Source: Branchipolynoe longqiensis (taxonomy: Eukaryota; Annelida; Polychaeta; Phyllodocida; Polynoidae). From it: 64,000 bases of DNA. Each line of letters starts with the position of its first letter. The stretch's first letter is position 1. The translations under genes were made by a program, and so were the position numbers. This document shows positions 31,240 to 40,564 of the stretch, piece after piece. A model generated the notes under the pieces. It did not search any database, was not told the origin of the DNA, and saw nothing but the letters and a program-made list of their open reading frames with translations. The stretch is from positions 91,079,990-91,143,989 of the forward strand of contig CM059193.1 in assembly GCA_030323885.1 (NCBI GenBank). Direction: 5' to 3'.

Positions 31240-31714
31240 TAAAGCTAAGATCCCTTACACGCGGTATGCGGTAAGCGGCATGCGGCATGTGGTATGCGGT
31301 ATGCGAATGGGAGGATTCCTTCTACACGGTATGCGAACCCGTAACCCCACCACCACCACTACCATATGTTTCCCCTCTGCACCCTGGTGTGTGACTGTTC
31401 TGTAATGCTCAGTCACCTCTCCTCGTCTAAAACTAATGGGCAAGTGCGACTGACGTTTCTATTCGCATACTGCATGCCGCATGCCGCATGCCGCATGCAG
31501 CATGCCGCATGCTGCATGCCGCACCAATCGCTACAGGGATCGATCGAGTTGTCGCATTCGCATTCACATTCGCATTCGCATTCGCATTCGCATTTGCATT
31601 TGCATACCGCATGTAAGGGTTGTAGCCCATTGACTTCAAGGCATTTCGATTTTTTGCCGCATTCGCATTCGCATACCGCATGCCGCATACCGCGTGTAAG
31701 GAATCTTAGCTTTA
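31240..31714. mobile_element. Foldback element FB-1, copy 2
   Basis: TIRs AAGCTAAGATCCCTTACACG and GTAAGGAATCTTAGCTT are bordered by TA on both sides. The body shares TGTTTCCCCTCTGCACCC and CTCGTCTAAAACTAATGGGC with copy 1, and the arms are GCGGCATGC and GCATTC arrays. The outermost 10 bp differ from copy 1 (AAGCTAAGAT instead of AAGGGCGCAT), so the two belong to sister subfamilies. Confidence 0.87.
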
Positions 31715-31919
31715 GGAGGAAAGGGAGGGAGGAAGGGAAGAGCTGGTTTGCAGTTGTAGGTGGAACCTGAGAGAAGGGAATGGATTGCAGTTGGAGGAGG
31801 AAGGTGGAGAGAAGGAAGGGAGGGGGCTTGTAGTTGTAGGATGGTTGGTTGGTTGTTGGAGTTTTATGTCCTGGCAACATATATGGTCAGATCAGGAGGG
31901 GCACCGACTTGTGACACTG

Positions 31920-32503
31920 TGTAAAGTCTAATGCTCGAATCTGTGGTTGTGTCGGCAGGCTATAGTGAAATCAATACATGCAAAGAGAAAGGAAGAGTAT
32001 TAAGTGTGAAAGAAGAGAGAGAGTCAAGCCCTCTGGTTTATTATTTATATGGTACATGGATTCAGTGTAGTGTATCTCTGTGGTGGAGTGGTTAGAGTGT
32101 CTGACTTTTTTCTAGGTCGGACTCCTAATCTGAAGGTCAGTGGTTCGATTCCCTGTGCCTCCCACCTCTGCCAATTTGGATTTCCACCGCTGTGTATAAC
32201 TTACAGCGTCATCAAAGGCTGGTTGCTCTCATACCATGTCTATGCGGTGTGGGAGGTTAAAAATCCCTTGGGTCGGTAAAAGTGTAGGCTCGGGCTTTCT
32301 TTCGACAAACTGTCTAATGGTGAAAACAAGCCTATTCAGGCTTATCCATGATAGGCAGTATAAATCTTCAACAACAACCCCATTCTCCCAATGAGAAACA
32401 AGCATTTCCAGCTCTACCAATGGGGATCCAGCATTCCTGGTCCCCATGGTTAGCAGTGATCTGCCCACCACCCCCTGGCCACCACCTGCCTTGAGCTTGT
32501 GTG
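31920..32503 (-). mobile_element. LTR-A, truncated and interrupted by SINE-3
   Basis: Starts TGTAAAGTCTAATGCTCG and includes AGAGTCAAGCCCTCTGGTTT and ATTATTTATATGGTACATGG. It resumes after SINE-3 with CCATTCTCCCAATGAGAAAC. The distal half is missing: sequence passes from CCTTGAGCTTGTG straight into SINE-1, probably a deletion at a GTGTG microhomology. Confidence 0.8.
32078..32387 (+). mobile_element. SINE-3, full-length reference
   Basis: tRNA-like head with A-box-like GTGGTGGAGTGGTTAGAGTG and B box GTGGTTCGATTCCC, then body CATACCATGTCTATGCGGTG, GGGTCGGTAAAAGTGTAGGC and 3' part AATGGTGAAAACAAGCC. The same modules occur at 55.78 and 57.7 kb. It sits inside LTR-A. Confidence 0.8.
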
Positions 32504-32671
32504 TGCACTCATGGCAGCTTTATAGTGCTGTCCCACTGGGAGACCAGGCTGCCAGCACCACATGACCCACTCAGTCACATTATCCTAACACTGAACCAAC
32601 CAGTCCTTGCCCGATCCTAATAATGCCAAACGACAGGTTAGGAAGTGACAAGTATACATTCTTAAGTCATT

Positions 32672-33118
32672 ATGACAAAGATGCAGCAAACAAACTGAAC
32701 AGACACTTTGCCACAATAGGGCAAAAGCTGTCAGAAAAATTTAAAAAAAGATGGGAAAACAGATCAGGAATTGTGGAGAACGAAATCCCCACCTGCAAAA
32801 CAGATATGATAGAAGTAAAAAAATTAATAAATGACATAGACACGAATAAACCAAGTGGAATAGATGAAATACCAACCAAAATACTGAAAGAGGCACTCCA
32901 CGCCATCCTGGCGATATACTAAACAAAGGACAAGGGGGCTTCAGGAAACTGCACTCCACATCAAAAACAATAGCTAACCTAACAAATGACATAATGGCAT
33001 CAATGAACCAAAAACAATTAGTTGGAGCTGCCTTCATTGACTTCAGCAAAGCATTTGACACAGTAGACCACAAAATACTACTGGAACAACTAAAAACCAT
33101 GGGCATAAAATCCAACTC
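32672..33118 (+). pseudogene. LINE-2 reverse transcriptase fragment (fingers/palm)
   Basis: The first frame (32660-32922) reads KLNRHFATIGQKLSEKF, then DIDTNKPSGIDEIPTKILKE, the segment preceding the RT palm. A second frame gives GGFRKLHSTSKTIANLT and AAFIDFSKAFDTVDHKILLE, which holds RT block A with its first catalytic Asp (FIDFSKAFD). The roughly 80-100 residues normally between these are missing, so there is an internal deletion as well as a frame break. The rest of the domain (34.34 kb) could be from the same family, but it lies beyond SINE-1 and MITE-T material. Confidence 0.85.
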
Positions 33119-33150
33119 GTTGGTTCGAATCCCACGATCTACCAAATTGG

Positions 33151-33208
33151 TGTTGAAGGGGCAAGGTGGACAGGGATCTGGATAAGAGGGATGTGGTGCT
33201 ATATTCAT
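33151..33208. other. Short spacer
   Basis: Nothing recognised. Confidence 0.3.
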
Positions 33209-33535
33209 GTTTGTTGGGGTTTTCCAGCCTAGCAACACCTTTAGTCATATACGGATGCGCATCGACTTGTGACAGCGCACACCCACGACGACTTTATAAT
33301 GCTGCTGCCCCTCTGGGAAGAGGTCAGGTCGCAGTCACCATGACCCAATATCCCACTCAGTCACATTATCCTGATACAGAGACTTGCATTATCCTAATAA
33401 TGCCAAACACCAGGCTAGGTAGCGATAAGTATAAACTTAGTAAGTCATTGGTTTGACTCGGCTGTGATTGTAACTCCAAACCTTCCGTAAAGGAAGCCTG
33501 TGCTCTAACCGATTTGCCCAATACGCTCTGGCCAG
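33209..33535 (-). mobile_element. SINE-1, head 1 + tail A
   Basis: TGTTGGGGTTTTCCAGCCTA at the tail, ACACCAGGCTAGGTAGCGAT in the core, GTCATTGGTTTGACTCGGCT and GCTCTAACCGATTTGCCC in the head. Confidence 0.85.
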
Positions 33536-33639
33536 GAGAGTATGTGTGTTGTCAGTTGTCTGCTGAAGTCACACCGACTGTCACTGAGTCAGTGTGATTC
33601 AATGGACTGCTTGGGCAATGGATTTACAATTGCACAGTC

Positions 33640-33992
33640 CAATCTACCATTCTTTAGGTTGAAGTAACTTATTTTTTTAATTTTGTTTGCTTGTTGTTTG
33701 TTTTACGTCCTACCAACATCTAAGGTCATATCAGGAAGGTATTTTTTAAATGGCTAATTTCAGAGATATTTGAAGTGCAAATATGCCAAATCAGCTTTGG
33801 CAAGCACATCAAAGCTCTGACATTGTAGGTTTCTGCAAGTTCTATTAAATTGCTTCAGTATTCCCTTTCTATGAGGTGACAAATGTTTAATAAGTGCATC
33901 AGTATCTAACTCAGATATGTAGAATTAAAGTTACATACATGTTTTGGTTTTGAAATTTGATGTTTTCAATCGGGATATGCCGCTTTAAATAC
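33640..33992 (+). mobile_element. MITE-T with an inserted SINE-1 tail
   Basis: TTTAGGTTGAAGTAACTT, GAGATATTTGAAGTGCAAAT, TCAGCTTTGGCAAGCACATC and the decayed right end TCGGGATATGCCGCTTTAA. Interrupted at 33681-33740. Confidence 0.8.
33681..33740 (-). mobile_element. Orphan SINE-1 tail A (60 bp) inside MITE-T
   Basis: Only the last part of tail A (TTTACGTCCTACCAACATCT, AAGGTCATATCAGGAAGGT). Flanked by ATTTTTTTAA (33671-33680) and ATTTTTTAA (33741-33749), a plausible TSD. Confidence 0.75.
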
Positions 33993-34004
33993 TGGATGCT
34001 AATT

Positions 34005-34342
34005 CTTTCATGATATCACACCCATGCCAATTTGAACCATATCTATTATAAGTTGTGTCATGATAGCACACACATGGCATTTGTAATGTCATAGCACCAC
34101 ATCTATTACAAGTTGTTTCATGACAGTACATACATGGCATTTGTAATCACATGTTACAGATTGTGTCATGATACTACACACATGCCATTTGTATGGCTAT
34201 ACCACCACACACTTGTCATGAGAGCACATATATGTCATTTGTAATGCCCGTCCTGATATGACCTTAGATGTTGCTAGGACGTAACACAACAACAAACAAA
34301 CAAACATTTGTAATGTCATATTAGCTCGCATGTTACAGGTTG
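34005..34342. repeat. About 64-bp satellite, block 1
   Basis: Repeated ACACATGGCATTTGTAATGT, ACATGTTACAGATTGTGTCA and ATGATACTACACACATGCCA units. Continues at 34.84 kb after a LINE-2 fragment. Confidence 0.75.
34247..34304 (+). mobile_element. Orphan SINE-1 tail A (58 bp) with 11-bp TSD
   Basis: CCCGTCCTGATATGACCTTA to the CAAACAAACAAA end, flanked by exact copies of CATTTGTAATG at 34236-34246 and 34305-34315. A retroposition event that copied only the 3' end. Confidence 0.88.
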
Positions 34343-34836
34343 TGTGACTGTCAGAACAGGAGTGCCCCAATGTTCCACTTTGGGACCACTCCTCTTTCTG
34401 ATATTTATTAATGACCTACCATTGCTGTCTGCCAGTGCTAATTTCACACTTTTCGCGGATGATGCTGTTCTCACAATGGACGATAAAAACATTATTCTGG
34501 GAGCTACTATGGTAAAGAAGGTGTTAAAAGAGACAATATTTTGTGTGCTGATAACAAACTTACCTTAGACACACAAACATCAGAATATGTGATATTTGGA
34601 ACAAAATCTAGAAAATCTAAAGCACAAAATGTAGAGCCATGTATAGGCAATGCAATGCTAAGAGAAGTGAACTCGTACACGTACTTAGGAACCCCTCTTG
34701 ACTCTACACTGAATGCGAACCAGCAACTATCGAGGCTGAACCAAATTCTAGGTATGAGAATGGCAACCTTTAGAAAAATGACAAAAGACTTTATTCAATG
34801 AATTAACTATATTTACAAACAAAAAAATAAAAAAAT
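34343..34836 (+). pseudogene. LINE-2 reverse transcriptase fragment (palm/thumb) and 3' end
   Basis: RT block B reads TVRTGVPQCSTLGPLLFLIF; the usual glycine of GVPQG is Cys here. Block C is NFTLFADDAVLTM with the catalytic FADD. After a frameshift near 34541-34568, ADNKLTLDTQTSEYVIFGTK and REVNSYTYLGTPLDSTLN continue the thumb (34541-34801, stop TGA). An A-rich tail (AAACAAAAAAATAAAAAAAT) ends it. The copy sits in the ~64-bp satellite. Non-LTR polymerase, CR1/Jockey-like by these motifs; inactive. Confidence 0.88.
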
Positions 34837-35000
34837 ACTACACACTTGTCATGAGACCACACACATGTCATTTGTAATGTCATATCACATCACATGTTAC
34901 AGGTTGTGTCAGGATACTACACACATGCCATTTGTATGGCTAGGGCAACACACACTTGTCATGAGAGCACACACATAACGCGTTGGAGTAAACAAGCTTG
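34837..35000. repeat. About 64-bp satellite, block 2
   Basis: TCACATGTTACAGGTTGTGT and GTCATGAGACCACACACATG units as in block 1. Confidence 0.72.
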
Positions 35001-35108
35001 TGATTGCCGCATGCTATGCCATGATTGTTGATGCAGCATTCTGGGAATTGTTGAGCAGTGCCCCCTAGTGGCGGCAATCCTGTCAATATGAGGTGCCACT
35101 AGGGTCAT
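35001..35108. other. Unassigned spacer
   Basis: Nothing recognised. Confidence 0.3.
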
Positions 35109-35139
35109 GCTGCTCTCGCTCTGTGTTGCGTTGGTTGTG

Positions 35140-35356
35140 CTGATTGTGCGGCACTGTCTGTACTGTCCCTGATGTGCTGTATGTGCTTATGTGCTGTATG
35201 TCTTGGCTGTGATGTCTGTGCTGATTTACTGGTTTGTTGTCTGTGCTGTATGTGCTGTCTCTCTCTGTGTTGTCTGTGCTGTCTGCACTGTCTGCACTGT
35301 CTGTGATCTCTGCGCTGTCTGTTTTGTCTGTGCTGCCTGTGCTGCCTGTGCTGTGA
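35140..35356. repeat. Degenerate 9-10 bp CTGTCTGTG array
   Basis: GTGCTGTCTGCACTGTCTGC and similar units. Minus-strand Gln/His/Arg repeats (RQHRQHRQ) are compositional. Confidence 0.8.
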
Positions 35357-35387
35357 TTTAGACTTTACATTGACGCTTGATGGCATT

Positions 35388-35440
35388 AAAGGGGCTGTCA
35401 CATTACGACGCATTGCATCAACGTACGCCGACGTTGAAAA
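35388..35440. mobile_element. Foldback terminus fragment (TTAAAGGGGC end)
   Basis: TTAAAGGGGCTGTCACATTA then CGACGCATTGCATCAACGTA. It resembles the ends of FB-1, FB-2 and FB-3, but no opposite end is found. Confidence 0.45.
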
Positions 35441-35645
35441 TTAAAAAAAACTAATATATAAACTACTAACACCCAAACCGGAAAGGTTGGCCCGAGAAAG
35501 ATCAGGTAAACACTCCTGAGTGCGGGACCAGACCAATCCAGTATCACAGCTGTCCAGCGTTGAAAACAAGCACCCTCACAGGACCTTATACGTCATAGGC
35601 AGAGTAAAAAACTTGTCACAACATTTCTTTTAAAAGATTAACCAT
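35441..35645 (+). mobile_element. LINE-2 3' UTR, 5'-truncated copy
   Basis: ACTAACACCCAAACCGGAAA, AATCCAGTATCACAGCTGTC and CAGCGTTGAAAACAAGCACC match the 3' UTR of the 55.9-57.7 kb LINE-2 and end in a similar AACTTGTCACAA. Confidence 0.8.
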
Positions 35646-36289
35646 ACTCTATAGTGTTAGGGTATATAACCAGTGGGAGCCCTGCTCTGGGTGTGTATTG
35701 AATGACTACAGTAAAGCCCTAATGTTACGCACTCTGATTTTACACGACTTCAGATATAACGCCATGAATCATTGTATGAAGTTTGGTAAAATGACTTTAC
35801 CGCCTTTTCGGTGTGCATAGTAAGCGCCACCAGAATGATGCAGATAATCATGCTTGGTCAGAGTTTAAAGTTAGTTATGGTTATGCTCAGTAATGTAGAA
35901 GATGTATGGCAATGACCCCCTTTATGAATGGTACTATATATTCAATGCAATAACAGCATCAGATAGATCATATATTGATATTCTAGGCTATGGAGTTTCA
36001 GTTGGAGCATATATTGATCTTCTAGGCTATGAAGTTTCAGATGGAGCATATATTGATATTCTAGGCTATGGAGTTTCATCAAAGCCAAATACATACAGAA
36101 ATAGCGATGAACATCTGAATATTGGTGAAAACAAAGATTGTTTGTTATGGCGTTGCTAGTACCTAATGATAGTGACAGTCCGGCAGAGCACAACCCACCT
36201 ACCTGACAACACAGCATCCTGGTTGAGAGTCCTTAAATAATCACTAGTTTGGTTAGATATGTATATTGATATAACTGTACCTGGTTGGA
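35646..36289. other. Unassigned region with a 39-bp threefold repeat
   Basis: At about 35968-36080 a 39-bp unit (CATATATTGATATTCTAGGC, TATGGAGTTTCAGTTGG) is repeated three times. Because 39 is 13 codons, the plus-strand frame 35902-36159 shows a 13-residue repeat (YIDILGYGVS). There is no signal peptide or family match. Probably chance. Confidence 0.45.
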
Positions 36290-36442
36290 TGGAGGAGGAG
36301 GAGATCAAGGTTGACGGAAACAAGCTGAACTCTCTTCCGGAAGTCACCTATCTCGGAAGCACTATATCAAGTGATGGACGCATTGATGCTGAAATACAGA
36401 GGAGGATGGCCAAGGCTAGTGCATCTTTCGGCCGACTATGTC
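36290..36442 (+). pseudogene. LINE-1 internal fragment
   Basis: EEEIKVDGNKLNSLPEVTYL and GSTISSDGRIDAEIQRRMAK: the RT thumb segment that precedes YGAEAW in other copies, cut off after FGRL. Confidence 0.85.
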
Positions 36443-36529
36443 TCGCTTGGATTGATACTGTCACTATTCATGATAGCGGTCAGAGGCATGCGATGTCCGA
36501 AGTCCGTCAATGTATCAGCACGTTTGTGT

Positions 36530-36870
36530 TGTCCCATGTCTACACAAATTGCATCGGCTGCCAGTGCCAGTGAAACAGGGTATTGAGTTCAAGACTTTCC
36601 CTACCAGCTGATAAAACAAATCAATGGTGAAGCACCGAAATATCTGTGCAATTTTCTGTCCCCAAACAGTCATTCCAAACATTCAGATGAGCGAGTCAGA
36701 TATTATCGCATGTCGCTGTGTCTAAACTCAAATCATATACGGTGATTGCGCCTTCTGCATGGCAGGTCCCACTTCATGGAATAGGTTAGCAGAAGATGTA
36801 AGAAAAGCAGCATCTCTCATAAATTTTAAATGCATTCTCCGTACACACCTGTTTAACGTTATGTATCCTG
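36530..36870 (+). pseudogene. CR1/L2-like LINE C-terminal remnant
   Basis: Frame-broken translation gives YQLIKQINGEAPKYLCNFLS, then after a stop FCMAGPTSWNRLAEDVRKAA and FKCILRTHLFNVMY. This is the conserved C-terminal tail of CR1/L2-type LINEs (LHWLPV...YLxDLL...WNxLPxxIR...FKxxLKTHLF). At least two frame breaks. It lies between LINE-1 and element D sequence. Confidence 0.8.
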
Positions 36871-36872
36871 CT

Positions 36873-37436
36873 ATACCTGCAATACCTGTATGCAGGTATT
36901 GCAGGTATAGCAATATCTCAGGGAGTTTGATGCCCCTGCCCTGCCTAGTTGTAAACCACTGCCTTGTGGTACAGGTTCTTGACAGAACCGAAGGCTAAGG
37001 GAACAAACCCTAAACTGAAAACCATGTCACTGTGGCAGCATTAAGTGCAGTTGATGTATGGAACTCCCAACATCTCCCGACAAGCCACTACAGGGACAAA
37101 TAGTTTTGTGCCTGTCTTGACATGTTCTTGCCGGTGTAAAACCTCTATTTGCTCCCCGAGAGAGTGCCGCTGGTAACTTGCAAAAGCCAGCAGCACTTCA
37201 ACACTTTTGCAGGCAGCTTTCATGAAATTTCTATTTTCAACTGTCTTCTGGTTACAGAAAGAGAGGGCGCCCTCATCTCCGGTTCAAGGATACCATCAAG
37301 AGAAACCTGAAGCTGAGAGACATTAAGACCGACTCATGGACGCAACTCTCACAGCAGAGAGCTAAATGGAGAGCGGCAGTCAAGTAATGAAAGCAGACTT
37401 TGTCACATCGCAACCGACAGCATGATGATGATGATG
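36873..37436 (+). mobile_element. Element D with a longer LINE-1 3' end
   Basis: 36890-37222 matches the 5' part of element D (GCAATATCTCAGGGAGTTTG to AGGCAGCTTTCATGAAAT). It then joins LINE-1 coding sequence CTTCTGGTTACAGAAAGAGA (RKRGRP...) and continues about 200 bp to the (GAT)n tail. The 16.6-kb copy has only the last ~75 bp of LINE-1, so this may preserve an older or alternative junction. Confidence 0.8.
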
Positions 37437-37800
37437 GTTGGATGGTACAGTAGAGCCTGTCCTGGTTGGATGTCCTCCTACCGGTTGTAGAGCTCCACAC
37501 ATGGATGATTGACAGCACAAACATGAGGTGGGAGAGACAGCCGCCAACCAACAACCCACTTGCATACGATGGCCTGTGCATTTACTGGTGATGTCCTTAT
37601 CTGTCTGTGCTAACCCTCTGCCTACTGTGTCCCAGTGGTTGCCATAACCCTCTGCCTACTGTGTTCCTGTCGTTGCCATAACCCTCTACCTACTGTGTCC
37701 CAGTGGTTGCCATAACCCGTTTTTGTACTTTGCCTTAGAATCGGACAATTTTATAATTGGACGCAAACTTCTTTAATTCAAAGGTACATATTCTCTAACT
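37437..37800. other. Unassigned region with a 34-bp threefold repeat
   Basis: 37613-37714 contains three units of CCCTCTGCCTACTGTGTCCC then AGTGGTTGCCATAA. No gene. Confidence 0.5.
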
Positions 37801-38305
37801 GATGATCCGTGGTGATCCGGGCTGATCCAGGGCGTCCGGGTCTTAGCCGGGCAGTCTGGGAGTGGTCCGTGGCTACGCCGGGGGTAGTCCAGGAAAGTCT
37901 GGGGGTGGTCTGGGTTAAACAGTGGCTGAAACGTGGCTCATCCGGGGCGAAACAGCCCTGGACCACCCACGGACCACCCCAGACAGCCCGGACCTGCCCC
38001 GGTTCACCCCCGGTCCACCCCCGGACTACCCGGACCATCCCCGGATCATGCCGGATCGAGCCCGGATCGCCAAATGCCCCGCCCCGGATGTTTTAAACAT
38101 TTTAAAACATCCAGGGCAGACCCTGGACCAGTCACGGATCACGCCGGATAATGACGGACCACACCGGACCACGCCGGACCACGCCGGACCACCACGGACG
38201 AGCTACGGACGAGCCACGTATCACCCCAGATCACCACGGACCACCCCGGATAACGGTCCGGGGCTCGTCCGGCCTCTGATCCGGGCAGGTGTGACTGGGC
38301 TTTAA
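37801..38305. mobile_element. Foldback element FB-3 with GGTCCGTGG-type arms
   Basis: The left arm (37803-37915) carries GTGATCCGGG and GTGGTCCGTGG repeats. After about 37960 the strand sense flips to CCACGGACCACC and CGGACCACGC repeats. An internal perfect palindrome (GGATGTTTTAAA / TTTAAAACATCC) is centred at about 38100. The right end reads CGGGCAGGTGTGACTGGGCT then TTAA. Confidence 0.72.
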
Positions 38306-38334
38306 CTTGGTGATAACGTGGGTAAGCCATGATC

Positions 38335-38422
38335 TCAAATTAAATTTTTGGAGATGTTCAAAAGAGCATACGCTAGCATACTTTGACCCGCACAACACCA
38401 TGGCTGTTCCACCTAGCGCATG
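38335..38422. repeat. FB-2 flanking repeat, copy 2
   Basis: Complement of 8840-9040: ATGTTCAAAAGAGCATACGC and ATACTTTGACCCGCACAAC. Confidence 0.6.
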
Positions 38423-38728
38423 CCCTGGTCACATAGCCATTAGTGCATGTAGTTGAACGAACGTAGTTGAACGTAGTGGAGGCTAACGTAGTGGATGCTA
38501 ACATAGTTGAATGTAGTTGAACATAGTTGAACGTAGTTGAACGTAGTTGAACGTACCGGCATCCATACCATAACGTATTTACCCGTATCATTTGGTGGCT
38601 CACCTGCTGTACCGTAACCTATTTCAATGTAGTTTAACACACTTACACCACGTTTTACCCACATTATCCTCCACTACGTTCACCTACGCTCAACTACATC
38701 AACTAACGGCTATGCGACCAGGGCTTTA
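38423..38728. mobile_element. Foldback element FB-2, copy 2
   Basis: Ends CCCTGGTCACATAGCCATTA and TAACGGCTATGCGACCAGGG. Arms of GTAGTTGAAC (left) and TTCACCTACGCTCAACTAC (right). Centre TACCATAACGTATTTACC. Confidence 0.87.
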
Positions 38729-38804
38729 CAACGAACCAACCAGGGAGAGGTGGGTATGGGGTATCAGAGGATAGGGTGCGGGCTTCTTTCTGACAATGAT
38801 TACA

Positions 38805-40310
38805 CGGCTGTTCACACCTCAACAGTCACCAGTGGCCCCCCACCCAACATACCACATCCTAATCACCACACCCCTCCCGACCATTGGAGCCCCCCCCCCC
38901 CCCAACACACCACATCCTAATCACCACACCCCTCCCGACCATTGGAGCCCCCCCCCCCCCAACATACCACATCCTAATCACCACACCCCTCCCGACCATT
39001 GCAGCCCCCCATCCAGGCCCCTCCCTGCAACTCCCCTCCTTCCACCTCCCCTACCTATTCCCTATACCTCTCCGACACTTCCCGTCAGCCCCATCTTTCC
39101 CACCTCCATTCTCCTCCCTTCCGGTGGCTTCCTGTATACCCCCCCCCCCCCACACCCATACTCTCCTCTCATACGTCTCCTCCCACCTCCTTCAACCCTT
39201 CCAGACAACTCCCCCCTCATCCCTATCACCTAATCCCTATTAGCTCCTCCATTCCGCTGTCCATCCGGTCAAAGATAACCTACCAGCCCCTCCCTCCAAC
39301 CCTCCCTTCACCTACACCCAATCCCACATGTACCTGCCCCTCCCTCCAACCCTCCCTTCACGTACACCCAATCCCACATGTACCTGCCCCTCCCTCCAAC
39401 CCTCCGTTCACAGACACCCAATCCCATCATGTACCACAACATTCCTGCAACCCATTCTTCCACCACCCAATCCCGACATTCCCCACTCCCATACCAACCA
39501 CTCACGCCTTTTGCTTCCACCACTCATCCCTACAACCCCTCCCTCCTCCCTGCCACTCCCCTCTCCCTCCATCCCTCTCTCCCTCCATCCCTCCATACCA
39601 CATCACCCTCCCTACCACCTCTCCATCCACAGCCCCACCCATCCCAATAACCCCCTACCACCACTCTCTCCCTTTCCCAGATATTGTGTTGGCACCCGCC
39701 TACCCACCCCTTCCCTTCTACCCTTCCCTCTCGTTCCCCCAACTCTTCGCGAAAACCCCCACCACTTCCGAACAATCCCCCTCCCATCGCACTGCCCCAA
39801 TCCTCCCCTTCCTCCCCTTCCTCCCCTTCCTCCCTCCCCCACTCCCCCAATCCTCCCCTTCCTCTCCCTCGCCTTCCACTCCCCCAATCCTCCCATTCCT
39901 CCCCCCGTCTCCTCCCCACTCCACCCTCTCCCTGGCCCTCTCCCCCCATCCCCCACCCCATCCCTCTCCGCTTCCTTCTCCCCCCCCTCTCCCTTTCCCC
40001 TGTACCTGCCCCTGCCTCTTCCCCTCTCTCCCCACCCTACCCCCTCTCCCCCGTCCCGCACTCCCTCTCCCATCCCCTTTCACCATCCCCCTCCCTCAAA
40101 CCTCTCTCTCCACGAACTCCTCACCGATACCCCACCACTTTTCAAACATCCCCCTCCCCCAGCCCCCTCCTCCTCCCTCTCCCCCTCCCCCATCCCTCCT
40201 CGCACCTGCTCCGACAGTCGAGTTATTACAACCCCACCTCCCTCCCCCACCCCCTACTCCACCCACCCACACGCCCTCCCCCTTCCCACCCTCCCCTGAC
40301 ACTCCACACC
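38805..40310. repeat. 1.5-kb pyrimidine-rich tract
   Basis: CT-rich throughout. It begins with three about 58-bp units (ACATCCTAATCACCACACCC, CTCCCGACCATTGGAGCC) at 38836-39010 and has three 50-bp units (CTGCCCCTCCCTCCAACCCT) at about 39280-39420. Frames of up to 477 codons are Pro/Ser-rich compositional ORFs: three overlapping frames stay open at once and none has domain structure. Confidence 0.9.
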
Positions 40311-40562
40311 GGGCATGCTTTATTCATGGATGGTCTGAGCACAAATCCTCCATCTACAAAATGTCGCGTAGCAGCAGAGGCCAGTTCTACCAACTCCCAA
40401 AAAACAACTTTACAAACCCACCCATTGTCTGATTTCACAGTAAAACCTCGGAAATAAAACAACCATTACAATACAACAAGGGGACAAAATACAACCAACC
40501 TTCACATATCTTATATCCCATCAGTCTCTCAAAAGTCTCCAGCTCCACATCTACTTTAAAGC
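40311..40562. other. Unassigned spacer
   Basis: No structure recognised. Confidence 0.35.
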
Positions 40563-40564
40563 TG

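Larger units (their letters stand above)
31847..33150 (-). mobile_element. SINE-1 broken into three parts by LTR-A and LINE-2
   Basis: Tail A at 31847-31919 ends GACTTGTGACACTG. The middle of the element resumes at about 32504 (TGCACTCATGGCAGCTTTAT) and runs to 32671 (AAGTCATT). A head 2 remnant (GGTTCGAATCCCACGATCTA) lies at 33119-33150. LTR-A (itself holding SINE-3) fills the first gap and a LINE-2 fragment the second. Confidence 0.75.

Noticed and set aside
38999..40432. A 477-codon plus-strand open frame and overlapping frames
   Set aside because: It is Pro/Ser/Leu-rich and coincides exactly with a C/T tract. Several other frames on both strands are open over the same bases. No domain, no conserved start context.
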